Shown here piece after piece: positions 1 through 9,183 of a stretch of DNA of 40,785 nt. Position numbers and translations under genes: made by a program. The stretch's first letter is position 1. Each line of letters starts with the position of its first letter. This DNA is from an uncultured Salinisphaerales bacterium. Its GTDB lineage: Bacteria > Pseudomonadota > Gammaproteobacteria > Nevskiales > CAJXLF01. The notes under the pieces are model-generated. The model was not told where the DNA came from. It searched no databases and saw only the letters and a list, made by a program, of their open reading frames with translations. The stretch lies in assembly GCA_913055805.1 (NCBI GenBank), contig CAJXLF010000018.1, positions 1 to 40,785 of the forward strand, given 5' to 3'.

Positions 1-692
1 GCGCGGGCACCGCCCTCGATGGTCATGTTGCACACCGTCATGCGGCCTTCCATGGACAGCGCCCGGATCGCCTCGCCGGCGAACTCGATGACGCAGCCGG
101 TGCCGCCGGCAGTGCCGATCTCGCCGATAATGGCCAGCACGATGTCCTTGGCGGTGATGCCCGGCGCCACCTTGCCTTGCACGGTCACGCGCATGTTCTT
201 CGACTTCTTCTGGATCAGGCACTGGGTAGCCAGCACATGCTCCACCTCGGACGTGCCGATACCGAAGGCCAGCGCGCCGAAAGCGCCGTGCGTGGAGGTA
301 TGCGAATCACCGCAAACCACCGTCATGCCCGGCAGGGTCGCACCCTGCTCCGGGCCAATGACATGCACGATGCCCTGGCGCAGGTCGTTCATGGGGAAAT
401 AGGTGATGCCGAACTCGGCCACATTGTGGTCCAGCGCCTCCACCTGGGTACGTGAAATCGGATCAGCAATACCGTGACTGCGATCCGTGGTCGGCACGTT
501 ATGATCCGGTACCGCCAGATTGGCGCCTACCCGCCAGGGCTGGCGATGCGCCAGCCGCAATCCCTCGAAGGCCTGCGGCGAAGTCACTTCATGCACCAGT
601 TGCCGATCGATATAGATCAGCGAGGCACCGTTGCCGTCGGTGCGCACCACATGTGCGTCCCAGACTTTGTCGTACAGGGTTTTAGCGGCCAT
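1..692 (-). CDS. leuC: 3-isopropylmalate dehydratase large subunit, N-terminal part (cut by window start)
   Basis: Large subunit of isopropylmalate isomerase, which with LeuD converts 2- to 3-isopropylmalate in leucine biosynthesis using a 4Fe-4S cluster. Reading the minus strand from the ATG at 692-690 gives about 230 residues without a stop. They begin [16 protein letters not shown] and contain the family stretches [17 protein letters not shown] and [20 protein letters not shown]; the latter carries the first cluster-region cysteine and the substrate-loop histidines. The frame leaves the window at base 1, so about half of the roughly 470-residue protein is missing, and leuD/leuB, if linked, lie outside. 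It is divergent from a LysR-type regulator, an arrangement also known in pseudomonads, which suggests that regulator controls it. The family assignment is clear from the sequence; regulation is inferred. Confidence 0.95.
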   Translation of the reverse strand, partial: MAAKTLYDKVWDAHVVRTDGNGASLIYIDRQLVHEVTSPQAFEGLRLAHRQPWRVGANLAVPDHNVPTTDRSHGIADPISRTQVEALDHNVAEFGITYFPMNDLRQGIVHVIGPEQGATLPGMTVVCGDSHTSTHGAFGALAFGIGTSEVEHVLATQCLIQKKSKNMRVTVQGKVAPGITAKDIVLAIIGEIGTAGGTGCVIEFAGEAIRALSMEGRMTVCNMTIEGGAR

Positions 693-749
693 GCTCGTTT
701 CTCTCGAATGCTCTGCGCAGAATCGCTCTGCCTTTAATCCATGCCGTGC

Positions 750-778
750 AGTTTAGAGAGCGACAATTGATAACACAA
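750..778 (-). promoter_or_regulatory. Candidate sigma-70 promoter of leuC
   Basis: On the minus strand TTGTGT (778-773) is followed after 17 bases by TAAACT (755-750), a plausible -35/-10 pair about 58 bases upstream of the leuC start. The -35 is weak (3 of 6 consensus bases), as expected for a promoter that needs an activator. Predicted from sequence only. Confidence 0.4.
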
Positions 779-780
779 AT

Positions 781-815
781 GAATAGTTTTAATACTTGAT
801 ATTCATTTTTGGAAT
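781..815. promoter_or_regulatory. Candidate LysR-type operator between leuC and the LysR gene
   Basis: GAATA (781-785) and TATTC (800-804) form an inverted repeat with a 14-base spacer. ATTC (801-804) and GAAT (812-815) form a second dyad that fits the LysR T-N11-A rule (T802, A814). The sites lie just upstream of the candidate leuC -35 box, where LysR-type activators usually bind, and also between the leuC promoter and the start of the divergent regulator, which would allow autoregulation. Binding itself is inferred. Confidence 0.4.
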
Positions 816-830
816 ACATAAGCTCGTCCC

Positions 831-1706
831 ATGGACACCCAATGGTTACAGGCCTTCGTCGCCGTCGCCGACAGCGGCTCCTTTTCACAGGCCGCGGAAA
901 ACCTGCACCTGAGCCAGCCAGCGGTCAGCAAACGCGTGGCCGCGCTGGAGGAACGCACGGATACCGTGCTATTCGACCGTATCGGCCGTCAGGTCAATCT
1001 CACCGAGGCCGGCAAGACGCTCCTGCCCCATGCCCGGCGTGTGCTGCGCGAACTGGAGGACAGCCGCCGCGCGCTTACCCAGCTGTCTGGCGGCGTCAGC
1101 GGTCGCCTGAGTATCGGCACCAGCCATCACATCGGCCTGCACCACCTGCCTCCGGTACTGCGGCTGTACGCCCAGCAATACCCGGACGTCGATCTGGATA
1201 TCGATTTCATGGATTCCGAACAGGCCATTCATGCGGTTGAACAGGGCCGTCTGGAACTGGGCATCGTCACTCTGCCGCCGGAAACGCCGTCGCGCCTCAA
1301 CAGCTGCCTTATCTGGCCCGACCCCATGGCTGTAGTGGCCGCCCCCACGCATCCGCTGGCAGCGCGCAAGCACATCAGTGTCAAGGACCTGGCCAGCTAT
1401 CCGGCCGTGTTGCCAGATGCGCAGACATTCACGCATGACATCGTGCGTCGTGTACTGGCCCGGCATGGCATGACGCCTCGCGTTCGCCTGGCTACCAACT
1501 ACCTGGAAACACTCAAGATGCTGGTCAGCGTCGGACTGGGCTGGAGCGCATTGCCGCTCACCATGACCGACGAGCATGTGGTGCCCCTGTATGTGCCGGG
1601 GATTGAACTGTCGCGCGAGCTGGGCGTGGTATGGCATGCCCGCCGCAGTCTGTCGCGGGCAGCAGAGGCCTTGCTGGAAACCCTGATCCAGGAGTCGCCT
1701 ACCTGA
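831..1706 (+). CDS. LysR-family transcriptional regulator, divergent from leuC
   Basis: A 291-residue protein with the usual LysR length and layout: an N-terminal winged helix-turn-helix (about residues 1-60, MDTQWLQAFVAVADSGSFSQ, then AAENLHLSQPAVSKRVAALE) and a C-terminal co-inducer binding domain (about 90-290). It starts at an ATG only 26 bases after TATTC of a candidate operator, and no clear ribosome binding site is visible. Divergent placement next to leuC suggests it regulates leucine biosynthesis, as for the equivalent LysR neighbour of leuC in pseudomonads. The effector is unknown; a leucine pathway intermediate is a reasonable guess. It is not LeuO by any signature I can see. Family call is firm, target is inferred. 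Confidence 0.93.
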   Translation: MDTQWLQAFVAVADSGSFSQAAENLHLSQPAVSKRVAALEERTDTVLFDRIGRQVNLTEAGKTLLPHARRVLRELEDSRRALTQLSGGVSGRLSIGTSHHIGLHHLPPVLRLYAQQYPDVDLDIDFMDSEQAIHAVEQGRLELGIVTLPPETPSRLNSCLIWPDPMAVVAAPTHPLAARKHISVKDLASYPAVLPDAQTFTHDIVRRVLARHGMTPRVRLATNYLETLKMLVSVGLGWSALPLTMTDEHVVPLYVPGIELSRELGVVWHARRSLSRAAEALLETLIQESPT

Positions 1707-1841
1707 CCCATGCCCGTGCATTTCCTGCCACTGACTAAACTGGTATTGATGTGGGCATGTACAAGCTGAAAAGCTCTTAACAGGTCATAATTACCATAGC
1801 GAACATGCCCTGCAACTGGATTTATACTGACAACGCCTCTT

Positions 1842-2912
1842 ATGCCAACAGAACAAAGAGAACCAAGACGTCTGTTATTTGTACGCCTCAGTGCCGTAGG
1901 CGACGTCATCAACACCCTGCCGGCCCTGGAAGTGCTGCGCAGCAGCTTTCCGGATGCGCATATCGGTTACGTCATCGAGGATCGCGCCTACAGTGCTATC
2001 GAGGGCCACCCCAGTATCGACCGGGTGCATCTCTACCCACGCAAGCGCTGGGTGGCCATGTTCAACCGTCCGCAATACTGGCTGCTGCTGTTCCGCGAAA
2101 TCCGCGCCTTTTTCCGCGAGCTGCGTGGCCAGGGCTATGAAATCGCGCTGAATTACCAATCCAACCTCAAAGGCGCGCTGTTTGCCCTGCTGTCAGGTGC
2201 GCCGCTGCGCGCCGGGTTCGCCAAGGGCAATTCAAAGGAAAGCAGTTACCTGTTCAATCACATCAAGGTTTCGCCCGAAGGCGGAGAACTGATCAACCGG
2301 GTGGATAAATTCATCAGTCTGTCCGAGGCCATTGGCGCCCGGCGCGACGGCGCGGCCTACCGGCTGCCTGATACACCGGAATGCCGGCAGCGGGTTGAAC
2401 AATGGCGTAGCGACAGCGGGCCCAGCCGTTATGTGGTGATACATCCCGGCACCAGCGATTACGGCGCCCAGAAACGCTGGATGCCCGAGCGATTTGCCGA
2501 ACTGGCAAAACGTATTGGCAGCGAATTGGGCCTCAAGCCGGTGATTACCTGGGGGCCGGGTGAAAAGGAGCTGGCAGAAGGTATCGTGCAAGACAGTGAC
2601 AATCAGGCAATAATTGCCATGAAAACCGAACATTTACTGGACCTGGCGGAGATCATAAGAGGCGCCGTGCTTTACGTCGGCTGTGATTCAGGCCCGTTGC
2701 ACCTCTCCAGCGCTACCGGCACGCCCAGCGTCGCCCTCTTTGGTCCCAAGGATCCCCGTACCTATGCGCCCTGGAACCCGCGCAGCCGGGTGGTGCAGAA
2801 AGGCGAGAATCGGGGCGAAATGGCGGACATTACGGTCGACGATGTCATGGAATCCGTCAAATCCCTGCTCGCGGAAATCGAACAGGCCGCGGATCTCAAC
2901 TCAGTGCACTGA
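1842..2912 (+). CDS. Glycosyltransferase family 9 (heptosyltransferase-like)
   Basis: A 356-residue GT-B type enzyme of the ADP-heptose:LPS heptosyltransferase family, presumably adding a sugar to the lipopolysaccharide inner core at the cytoplasmic face of the inner membrane. The N-terminal strand LLFVRLSAVGDVINTLPALE carries the GDV/GDL-type acceptor-binding motif (about residues 11-30). The C-terminal half has YVVIHPGTS (about 197) and the donor-site segment YVGCDSGPLHLSSATGTPSV (about 278-297), followed by ALFGPKDP. These are typical of WaaC/WaaF/RfaQ relatives. I cannot tell which heptosyl transfer it performs. Its 3' end overlaps the convergent MFS gene by 17 bases. No other LPS gene is nearby, so the context adds little. 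Confidence 0.88.
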   Translation: MPTEQREPRRLLFVRLSAVGDVINTLPALEVLRSSFPDAHIGYVIEDRAYSAIEGHPSIDRVHLYPRKRWVAMFNRPQYWLLLFREIRAFFRELRGQGYEIALNYQSNLKGALFALLSGAPLRAGFAKGNSKESSYLFNHIKVSPEGGELINRVDKFISLSEAIGARRDGAAYRLPDTPECRQRVEQWRSDSGPSRYVVIHPGTSDYGAQKRWMPERFAELAKRIGSELGLKPVITWGPGEKELAEGIVQDSDNQAIIAMKTEHLLDLAEIIRGAVLYVGCDSGPLHLSSATGTPSVALFGPKDPRTYAPWNPRSRVVQKGENRGEMADITVDDVMESVKSLLAEIEQAADLNSVH

Positions 2913-4080
2913 CCGTGCGGGCGGACCCGCCCTGCCCGTTTTCTTCCAGGCGCAGCAGCCACAGGCAGAGTCCCCAGGCCAGAGCAGCGACCACAGCTGC
3001 CACAGCATAATTCAGCGATGGACTCAGCCATTCCCAGAGATAACCACTCATCAGGCTGCCCAGCCCGCCACCAACACCGAAACTGACGCTGCTGTACAGC
3101 GCCTGTCCACGACCTTGCAAGCGACCCCGGAAAAAACGGTGGACGAGATTGACGGCCACAGCGTGATAAAGCCCGAAACTGGCCAGGTGCATGAGCTGTA
3201 CACAAACAATGATCACAGGATGATCGACGAAGCCGGACAGCAAAAACCAGCGCAGAACGGTGATGGCAACCGCCCACAAGAACAGCCGCCGCATGCCAAT
3301 GCGCCGGGCCAACAGCGGCATGGCCAGAAACACGGCGATTTCGGCAATCACGCCGAGTGACCACAGCAGACCGATCTTTTCGCGGCTGTAGCCATGATCT
3401 TCGAGGTAAATCGAGAAAAAAGTGTAGTACGGCCCGTGACTCATCTGCATCAGCATGCAGGCCAGCAACAGCGCCATGACTTCCTTGCGGCGCACTACCT
3501 GCCACAAGCCGCCGGCATGCGCGTGAGTGACGTCAGCGCTACGCTCCTGCAGCAGAACGCTGATGGCCAGCACACCGCCCAGCGAGGCCAGTATCCACAA
3601 CGGCAAAGGCGCCAGACCGTAGCGTTGCAGCAGCCAGCCCAGCGTTGTTACCGACAGAATAAAACCGATGGAGCCCCACAACCGTATGCGGCCATAGTGT
3701 TCTTCCCTGTCACCCAGATAATTAAAGGTGACCGCCTCCACCTGAGGCAGCGAAGCATTCCAGAAGAACCCGTAGACGGTCATGAAGCACAGCATCCACA
3801 GGAAGCTGTCGGCATAGGGAATGAGACTGAAGACGCCCAGCGTCAGCACCGCGGCCAGGCGGATAATACCGATGCGCTCACCCCGATGATCCGCTATCCA
3901 GCCCCAGACGTAGGGCGCCACGATCTTGGTGCCCATCAGGGCGGCGAACAGACTGCCTATCTGTGAAGCGCTATAACCGCTGTCACGCAGGTACAGCCCC
4001 CAATAGGGCAATACCGCCCCTAAAGTGGCAAACCAGAAAAAATAGAAGCCGGACAGCTGCAGATAAGGCGCCTGCGCCAT
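2896..4080 (-). CDS. MFS transporter of the 3-phenylpropionate/nucleoside-permease-like type
   Basis: A 394-residue protein with about 12 hydrophobic segments, the expected size for a major facilitator. The start YLQLSGFYFFWFATLGAVLP and the segment LPYWGLYLRDSGYSASQIG resemble the MFS_1_like group that includes HcaT. WGWIADHRGERIG corresponds to the conserved loop 2-3 motif (GxxaDrxGrr). The substrate cannot be deduced. It begins 6 bases after the aroC stop and probably shares a transcript with prmB and aroC. Its stop lies inside the end of the convergent glycosyltransferase gene. Confidence 0.87.
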   Translation of the reverse strand: MAQAPYLQLSGFYFFWFATLGAVLPYWGLYLRDSGYSASQIGSLFAALMGTKIVAPYVWGWIADHRGERIGIIRLAAVLTLGVFSLIPYADSFLWMLCFMTVYGFFWNASLPQVEAVTFNYLGDREEHYGRIRLWGSIGFILSVTTLGWLLQRYGLAPLPLWILASLGGVLAISVLLQERSADVTHAHAGGLWQVVRRKEVMALLLACMLMQMSHGPYYTFFSIYLEDHGYSREKIGLLWSLGVIAEIAVFLAMPLLARRIGMRRLFLWAVAITVLRWFLLSGFVDHPVIIVCVQLMHLASFGLYHAVAVNLVHRFFRGRLQGRGQALYSSVSFGVGGGLGSLMSGYLWEWLSPSLNYAVAAVVAALAWGLCLWLLRLEENGQGGSARTVSALS

Positions 4081-4086
4081 ACCCGC

Positions 4087-5196
4087 CTAACTGTCCTGGT
4101 TACCGGAGGCAGGAATCCTTGGCGTGCCCGGCGTGACATCGGCATTCTGGGCACGGTTACGCAGAAAATGGTCCATCAACACCAGCGCCATCATGGCTTC
4201 GACAATCGGCACGGCGCGAATACCCACACAGGGATCATGACGCCCCGTGGTCCGCATATCGGTGGCCTGACCTTCAAGATCAATGGTCTTGCCTGGCACG
4301 ACAATACTGGACGTCGGCTTGAGCGCGATACTCACCCGTACATCCTGACCTGAACTGATGCCACCCACGATGCCGCCCGAATGATTGGCCAGAAATCCCT
4401 GCGGAGACAATTCGTCGCGGTGCTCGGTGCCTTTCTGGTTCACTACATCGAAACCGTCACCGATTTCCACGCCCTTGACCGCATTGATGCTCATCATGGC
4501 CAGCGCCAGTTCGGCGTCGAGCCGGTCGTAGACAGGCTCGCCCAGCCCGGGCGGCACATTGCGCGCGATGACATTTACGCGCGCGCCGATGGAATCCCCT
4601 TCACTGCGAATGTCATCAACGTATTTCTCCAACACCGGCACGATGTCGGCATCCGGACTGAAAAATGCGTTTTCCCGTATGGCGCTCTCATCCTTGAATT
4701 GGATGACATGCGGGCCGATCTGGCCCAGCCAGCCGACGATCTCGATGCCCAGTTCTTGCCTCAGGTACTTGCGCGCGATGGCCCCGGCGGCCACCCGCAC
4801 AGCGGTCTCGCGGGCCGATGCGCGGCCGCCACCGCGATAATCGCGCAAACCGTATTTCTGGATGTATTCATAATCCGCATGATTCGGGCGGAACACGCTT
4901 TTGATCTTTTCATAGTCGCGCGAACGCTGATCCTGATTGCGAATCAGCAATCCGATGGGTGTGCCTGTGGTCTTGCCTTCGAACACGCCTGACAGAATCT
5001 CCACCGTATCCGGTTCCTGGCGCTGGGTGACGTACTTGGAGGTGCCAGGTTTGCGCAGGTCGAGTTCGGCCTGAATTTCCTCTTCGGATATCTCAAGACC
5101 GGGCGGGCAGCCGTCTACCACACAGCCGATCGCCGGACCGTGACTTTCTCCAAAACTGGTGACGACAAACAGTCGCCCAATGCTGTTACCGGACAT
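4087..5196 (-). CDS. aroC: Chorismate synthase
   Basis: Catalyses the last shikimate pathway step, anti-1,4-elimination of phosphate from EPSP to give chorismate, with reduced FMN as cofactor. The 369-residue protein has the family signatures in order: [20 protein letters not shown] near the N-terminus, [20 protein letters not shown] (about 120-139), and [20 protein letters not shown] near the C-terminus. It is close to the usual length (about 360). The start is at MSGNSIG, 15 bases downstream of the prmB stop, so prmB-aroC-MFS look co-transcribed. prmB-aroC linkage is common in gammaproteobacteria. Nothing unusual was noted. Confidence 0.97.
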   Translation of the reverse strand: MSGNSIGRLFVVTSFGESHGPAIGCVVDGCPPGLEISEEEIQAELDLRKPGTSKYVTQRQEPDTVEILSGVFEGKTTGTPIGLLIRNQDQRSRDYEKIKSVFRPNHADYEYIQKYGLRDYRGGGRASARETAVRVAAGAIARKYLRQELGIEIVGWLGQIGPHVIQFKDESAIRENAFFSPDADIVPVLEKYVDDIRSEGDSIGARVNVIARNVPPGLGEPVYDRLDAELALAMMSINAVKGVEIGDGFDVVNQKGTEHRDELSPQGFLANHSGGIVGGISSGQDVRVSIALKPTSSIVVPGKTIDLEGQATDMRTTGRHDPCVGIRAVPIVEAMMALVLMDHFLRNRAQNADVTPGTPRIPASGNQDS

Positions 5197-5211
5197 AAAC
5201 CTCGGGAAACC

Positions 5212-6135
5212 CTATTCTGAGCGCCGACTTTGGAGCCAGCTGCGTAACGTCTGGGCGTCGATTATAAACACCCCGTCTCCGCCCCGCTCGAAATCAAGCC
5301 AGATCATGGGCAGATCCGGCCAACGGTCGATCACAGCCATCTGCGAATTACCCACCTCTACCACCAGCCAGCCATGAGTGCTCAGGTAATCCGGCGCCCC
5401 GTACAGAATGCGTTCCACGATGGCCAGGCCTTCATCATGCGCTTCCAGCGCCATGCGAGGTTCGTGATCGTATTCCGGCGGCAGGGTCAGCATTTCCTGC
5501 CGGCTGACATAGGGGGGGTTGCTCACGATGAGGTCATATTCAGTTGCAGGCAGGCCTTCGAAGACATCCGCGCGATATAGCTGCAATCGATCTTCCAGCG
5601 TATGCAGGGTGACATTGCGCTGCGCAACCTCCAGCGCCGCATCGGATATGTCTGTCGCATCAACGCGGGCATCAGGGAAAGCCTGTGCACAGGCGATGGC
5701 AATGCAGCCACTGCCGGTACACAGATCGAGGATGCGTTGCGGCGCCATGTCGCCCAGCCAGGGTTGGAAACCGTTCTCGATCAGTTCAGCAATCGGGGAA
5801 CGCGGTATCAACACGTCTTCATTCACATAGAATGGCAGGCCCGCGAACCATGCCTGCTGCGTCAGGTAGGCGGCAGGTCTGCGTGTGGCCACACGGTCCT
5901 CGAAAAGCCTCAGCACATTCTGGCGCTGCAACAGGTTCAGGTCGGCGTCATATGTCTCTTCCGGTGAATCCCAGGGGATCTCTGCAGCATGGCGCACAAT
6001 AGCCAGCGCTTCATCAAGAGAATTGTCACAGCCATGACCATAATGCAGGTCGGCGCTATCGAAATACTCTCGCCCCCAGTTGACGAGATCACGCGCCGTA
6101 CGCAGACGTTCAAGAAGTTCGGGATTGGTAGTCAT
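5212..6135 (-). CDS. prmB: Ribosomal protein L3 glutamine N5-methyltransferase
   Basis: SAM-dependent methyltransferase that modifies a glutamine in ribosomal protein L3. The 307-residue protein has the SAM-binding motif ILDLCTGSGCIAIACAQAFP (about residues 135-154) and the amide-methyltransferase motif DLIVSNPPYVSRQEM with the NPPY catalytic loop. The N-terminal helical domain (residues 1-115) and total length fit PrmB rather than PrmC (about 275-290). Placement directly upstream of aroC is the usual PrmB context, whereas PrmC normally follows prfA. It is divergent from the Sco gene, with 62 bases between the two starts. Confidence 0.94.
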   Translation of the reverse strand: MTTNPELLERLRTARDLVNWGREYFDSADLHYGHGCDNSLDEALAIVRHAAEIPWDSPEETYDADLNLLQRQNVLRLFEDRVATRRPAAYLTQQAWFAGLPFYVNEDVLIPRSPIAELIENGFQPWLGDMAPQRILDLCTGSGCIAIACAQAFPDARVDATDISDAALEVAQRNVTLHTLEDRLQLYRADVFEGLPATEYDLIVSNPPYVSRQEMLTLPPEYDHEPRMALEAHDEGLAIVERILYGAPDYLSTHGWLVVEVGNSQMAVIDRWPDLPMIWLDFERGGDGVFIIDAQTLRSWLQSRRSE

Positions 6136-6197
6136 CCACGCATTCTACCGTCAGGCGAAGAACTATCGCATGGCGTGATATGACATAATTCGCCGCC

Positions 6198-6857
6198 ATG
6201 TCGAAAAACCCTCTAAGTAACCCGGTACTTCTGCTCGCCAGCACCCTGGCAGGCGGCGCCCTCTTCCTTGGCATCTGGTCCTGGCAGCAATGGCTACAGA
6301 ATACCCAGGGCCGGTCGCAACCACAGGCATTGGCGGCAACCGTATTGTCGGAGCCTCGCCCCCTGCCCGACGTATCCCTTGTTGATCAGGATGGAAATAC
6401 GCGGGCCCTGCGGCAACTGGAAATGGGCTGGAGCCTGTGGTTTTTCGGCTTTACCCATTGTCCGGATATCTGCCCCAATACACTGGGTTTACTGGCTGCG
6501 ATCAAACAATCTATGGCCAATGACGCGGCCGGCAGGAAAATACAGACAGTCTTCGTTTCCGTGGATCCGCAGCGGGATACTCCCGAGAAGTTGCGAGCAT
6601 ATATCGATTACTTCGACAAGGAGTCTGTCGGCCTGACCGGTAGCCGCGAGGCGATTGACGCCCTTACCTCATCCCTTTATCTGCCCTATGTAATTCACGC
6701 GCCGGATGAGCATGGCGATTACAATGTTGAGCATAGTGGCGCCCTGGTGCTGGTAGGCCCGGATAACACCGCGCGCGCCTATTTCACTGCACCACACAAG
6801 CGTGCGGATCTGATTCATGATCTGCGCCTGCTGACCGGGGACTCTCCAGATGCATAG
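6198..6857 (+). CDS. SCO1/SenC/PrrC-family copper-binding protein
   Basis: A thioredoxin-fold protein that delivers copper to, or reduces cysteines in, the Cu-A centre of cytochrome c oxidase. The 219 residues comprise an N-terminal membrane anchor (about 9-28, VLLLASTLAGGALFLGIWSW) and a periplasmic domain. The latter contains FGFTHCPDICPNTLG, with the CxxxC copper site (about residues 91-95), and the distal histidine in NVEHSGALVLVG. The next gene, for a PCuAC chaperone, overlaps its end by 8 bases, making a Sco-PCuAC copper-delivery pair. No oxidase gene is in the window. Function is inferred from the family and the preserved ligands. Confidence 0.93.
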   Translation: MSKNPLSNPVLLLASTLAGGALFLGIWSWQQWLQNTQGRSQPQALAATVLSEPRPLPDVSLVDQDGNTRALRQLEMGWSLWFFGFTHCPDICPNTLGLLAAIKQSMANDAAGRKIQTVFVSVDPQRDTPEKLRAYIDYFDKESVGLTGSREAIDALTSSLYLPYVIHAPDEHGDYNVEHSGALVLVGPDNTARAYFTAPHKRADLIHDLRLLTGDSPDA

Positions 6858-7320
6858 AGTGTTAATGATCCTGCTGCTGGCCCTGACTGCGGCCTGCAGC
6901 AGTAATGACGAGCCAGCCAGCTGTGCGCAGCTGAGCGTTGAAGATGCCTGGATACGTGAAGCGCCGCCCGGGGCTCCGGTACTGGCCGGATATATGCAGC
7001 TTGGTAACCCGGGCAGCAACACCATCGACATCCTGTCTGCGTCCAGCGCGGATTTCGAAAGGATCGAATTCCACCACACGCTCAACGAAAACGGCGGCAT
7101 GCGCATGCAAGCCCTGGAATTTCTGCGCGTGCCTGCCGGCGGCAAGCTGACGTTGTCTCCGGGCGCGCAGCACATGATGTTATTTACACCGACCAGAGCC
7201 CTGCGTGCGGGTGACAAGGTCACCATGACGCTGATGTGCGCAAACAACGAGAGCCTTGATATTGTTTATGAGGTGCGTCGTTACAGCGCAGAACAGGACG
7301 ACCATTCCCACCACCATTGA
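6850..7320 (+). CDS. Periplasmic copper chaperone PCuAC, lipoprotein form
   Basis: A 156-residue PCu(A)C (DUF461) protein that hands Cu(I) to Sco or cytochrome oxidase in the periplasm. MHRVLMILLLALTAACSSND is a lipoprotein signal with lipobox LTAAC, so the mature protein is predicted to be membrane-tethered. The copper site follows the family pattern H...M...H-x-M, in EFHHTLNENGGMRMQALEF and GAQHMMLF. The tail ends in a histidine-rich HSHHH, a likely extra metal site. It overlaps the Sco gene by 8 bases, implying translational coupling, and its stop codon overlaps the psd start region. Confidence 0.92.
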   Translation: MHRVLMILLLALTAACSSNDEPASCAQLSVEDAWIREAPPGAPVLAGYMQLGNPGSNTIDILSASSADFERIEFHHTLNENGGMRMQALEFLRVPAGGKLTLSPGAQHMMLFTPTRALRAGDKVTMTLMCANNESLDIVYEVRRYSAEQDDHSHHH

Positions 7321-8219
7321 TCGAGTTGAGCGTGCCAAAACATGAAGCCGGCCTGGGTGACCAGGCGTTTGCAGCCCTGCAGCTGATACTGCCAACCCAT
7401 TTGATGTCACGCGTGGTGCACTGGGCCACGCGCTCCCAGCTACCGTGGTTCAAGAACACCCTGATCCGCCTGTTTATGCGTGGTTTTGGTATTTCGCTCG
7501 AAGAAGCCCAGGTCCAGAATCCTTACAGCTTTCGCAGCTTCAATGAATTCTTCACCCGTGCACTCATTGACGGTGTCCGGCCTCAACCCGAACGCAGTGA
7601 ATACCTCTCCAGTCCGGTCGACGGGCGCATCTACCAGACCGGCGATATCGTCGAGGGACGCATATTCCAGGCCAAGGGCCGGCATTTCGATGCCGTTGAA
7701 TTGCTCGGCGGCAGTTCTGAGCGGGCCGCGCCCTTTCTGGGTGGACGCTTCGCCACCATCTATCTGGCGCCCAGTAATTACCACCGCATTCACATGCCCC
7801 TGGCCGGCAAGTTGAGGGAAACCGTATACGTGCCAGGCCGTCTCTTCAGCGTTAATCCGGCTACCGCCCGCGCCCTGCCCAATCTTTTCGCGCGTAATGA
7901 ACGCGTCGCCGCCCTGTTTGATACCGAAGCCGGCCCCATGGCCATGGTGCTGGTGGGCGCCCTGTTCGTGGGCAGTATAGAAACCGTCTGGGCCGGTGAA
8001 ATCACCCCACCCCACCGGGGCCAGGTGGCGCAGTGGTCGCATGTGAATGAACAGGGTGAGCATGCATTATCGCTGGCCCGTGGCGATGAGATGGGCCGTT
8101 TCAATATGGGATCGACGGTCATTCTGCTGTTCGGGCCGGAGGCCGTGCAGTGGGCCCGGGAACTCAAGAGCCATGAGCCCGTCAGGATGGGGCAGCGCCT
8201 GGGTGTTCTGAAGTCCTGA
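7317..8219 (+). CDS. psd: Phosphatidylserine decarboxylase proenzyme
   Basis: Makes phosphatidylethanolamine from phosphatidylserine at the inner membrane using a pyruvoyl group formed by self-cleavage. The roughly 300-residue protein contains SSPVDGRIYQ (Asp of the autocleavage triad), NYHRIHMP (His) and the cleavage motif FNMGSTVILLFG near the C-terminus (Gly-Ser bond of GST; the usual LGST is MGST here). The longest open frame starts at TTG 7317, overlapping the PCuAC stop; GTG 7332 is an alternative. There is no ATG before residue 30, although family homology (LQLILPTHLMSR) begins near residue 22. The start is therefore uncertain while the product is not. The gene overlaps the copper chaperone gene, so the Sco-PCuAC-psd transcript is probably shared. 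Confidence 0.94.
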   Translation: MIELSVPKHEAGLGDQAFAALQLILPTHLMSRVVHWATRSQLPWFKNTLIRLFMRGFGISLEEAQVQNPYSFRSFNEFFTRALIDGVRPQPERSEYLSSPVDGRIYQTGDIVEGRIFQAKGRHFDAVELLGGSSERAAPFLGGRFATIYLAPSNYHRIHMPLAGKLRETVYVPGRLFSVNPATARALPNLFARNERVAALFDTEAGPMAMVLVGALFVGSIETVWAGEITPPHRGQVAQWSHVNEQGEHALSLARGDEMGRFNMGSTVILLFGPEAVQWARELKSHEPVRMGQRLGVLKS

Positions 8220-8226
8220 GGCAGAT

Positions 8227-9183
8227 TCAGGCCCTGCGCCAATCGAAACTCAGCACTTCGGGCAGCGAAGACTTGCCCAGCAGCAGCATCAGCAAACGGT
8301 CGATGCCCAGGGCAACGCCGGCGCAGTCAGGTAATCCCTGTTCCAGCGCCTGCAGAAAATATTCGTCAACCGGTGGCGAAACCAGCCCGGCAGCAAGCCG
8401 TTTTTGCACATCTGCCTGCATTCTTCTGCGCTGCTCTGCAGCGTCACAGAGTTCGTGAAACCCGTTGGCGAGTTCCACCCCGTGCCAATAGAGCTCGAAG
8501 CGCTCTGCTACGGGCGGGTCTCCCGGGCGAATACGTGATAGCGCAGCCTGTGAGGCCGGGTAATCATAGATAAAGCAGGGCTGCTCCAGGCCCAGTCCAG
8601 GCCCTATGACCTCGGCCATCAGCAGATCAAGCCAGGCATCCTTATCGCAAAGTTCCCCCTGCAGCACGATGCCCTGGGCCTCGGCACAGCCGCGCAGCTG
8701 TGCCATATCCGCCACATGCGGATCGATATCCAGTCTTTGTTGAAAGGCTTCGGCATAGCTGAGTCTCTGACAGCTCTTGCTTTCAGGCAGAACCTGAAGA
8801 TCACACAGAAGACTGTCGATTTCATTCATCAGCGCATGATGATCAAAGCCGGGGCGGTACCATTCCAGCAGGCTGAATTCGGGATTATGCAGCCGGCCTG
8901 ATTCATCCTCGCGAAACACCCGGCAGATCTGATAAATCGGCCCGCTGCCTGCCGCCAACAGGCGTTTCATGGCGAATTCTGGCGAGCTGTGCAGATAACG
9001 CGAGCCGTCAGCCAGCGCCAGGCTGTTTATATTCGGGTCTACCGTGCCGGATTGACTGAGTTGGGGTGTTTCGACCTCGAGGTAGCCGCGGGCATTGAAA
9101 AAGGCCCGTAACACCGCAAGCAAACGGTGGCGGGCCTTGAGCGTTTCCAGGTCGGCGCTGGGACGCCAGCTGCCGTCGGACAT
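8227..9183 (-). CDS. epmA: EF-P--(R)-beta-lysine ligase (GenX/PoxA/YjeA)
   Basis: A lysyl-tRNA synthetase paralogue without the tRNA-binding domain. It attaches (R)-beta-lysine to the conserved lysine of elongation factor P. The 318 residues form only a class II catalytic core: motif 2 CRVFREDESGRLHNPEFSLL (about 86-105) and the C-terminal motif 3 GVALGIDRLLMLLLG. This is the expected size (E. coli EpmA has 325). Its ATG overlaps the efp stop in a TAATG arrangement (9185-9181), so the modifying enzyme is translationally coupled to its substrate. The beta-lysine-forming partner epmB is divergent on the other side of efp. Confidence 0.96.
   Translation of the reverse strand: MSDGSWRPSADLETLKARHRLLAVLRAFFNARGYLEVETPQLSQSGTVDPNINSLALADGSRYLHSSPEFAMKRLLAAGSGPIYQICRVFREDESGRLHNPEFSLLEWYRPGFDHHALMNEIDSLLCDLQVLPESKSCQRLSYAEAFQQRLDIDPHVADMAQLRGCAEAQGIVLQGELCDKDAWLDLLMAEVIGPGLGLEQPCFIYDYPASQAALSRIRPGDPPVAERFELYWHGVELANGFHELCDAAEQRRRMQADVQKRLAAGLVSPPVDEYFLQALEQGLPDCAGVALGIDRLLMLLLGKSSLPEVLSFDWRRA

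Noticed and set aside
1709-1759. CATGCCC ... GGGCATG inverted repeat after the LysR gene
   Set aside because: Only 7 bp with a 37-base interior and no T tract; not convincing as a terminator or operator.
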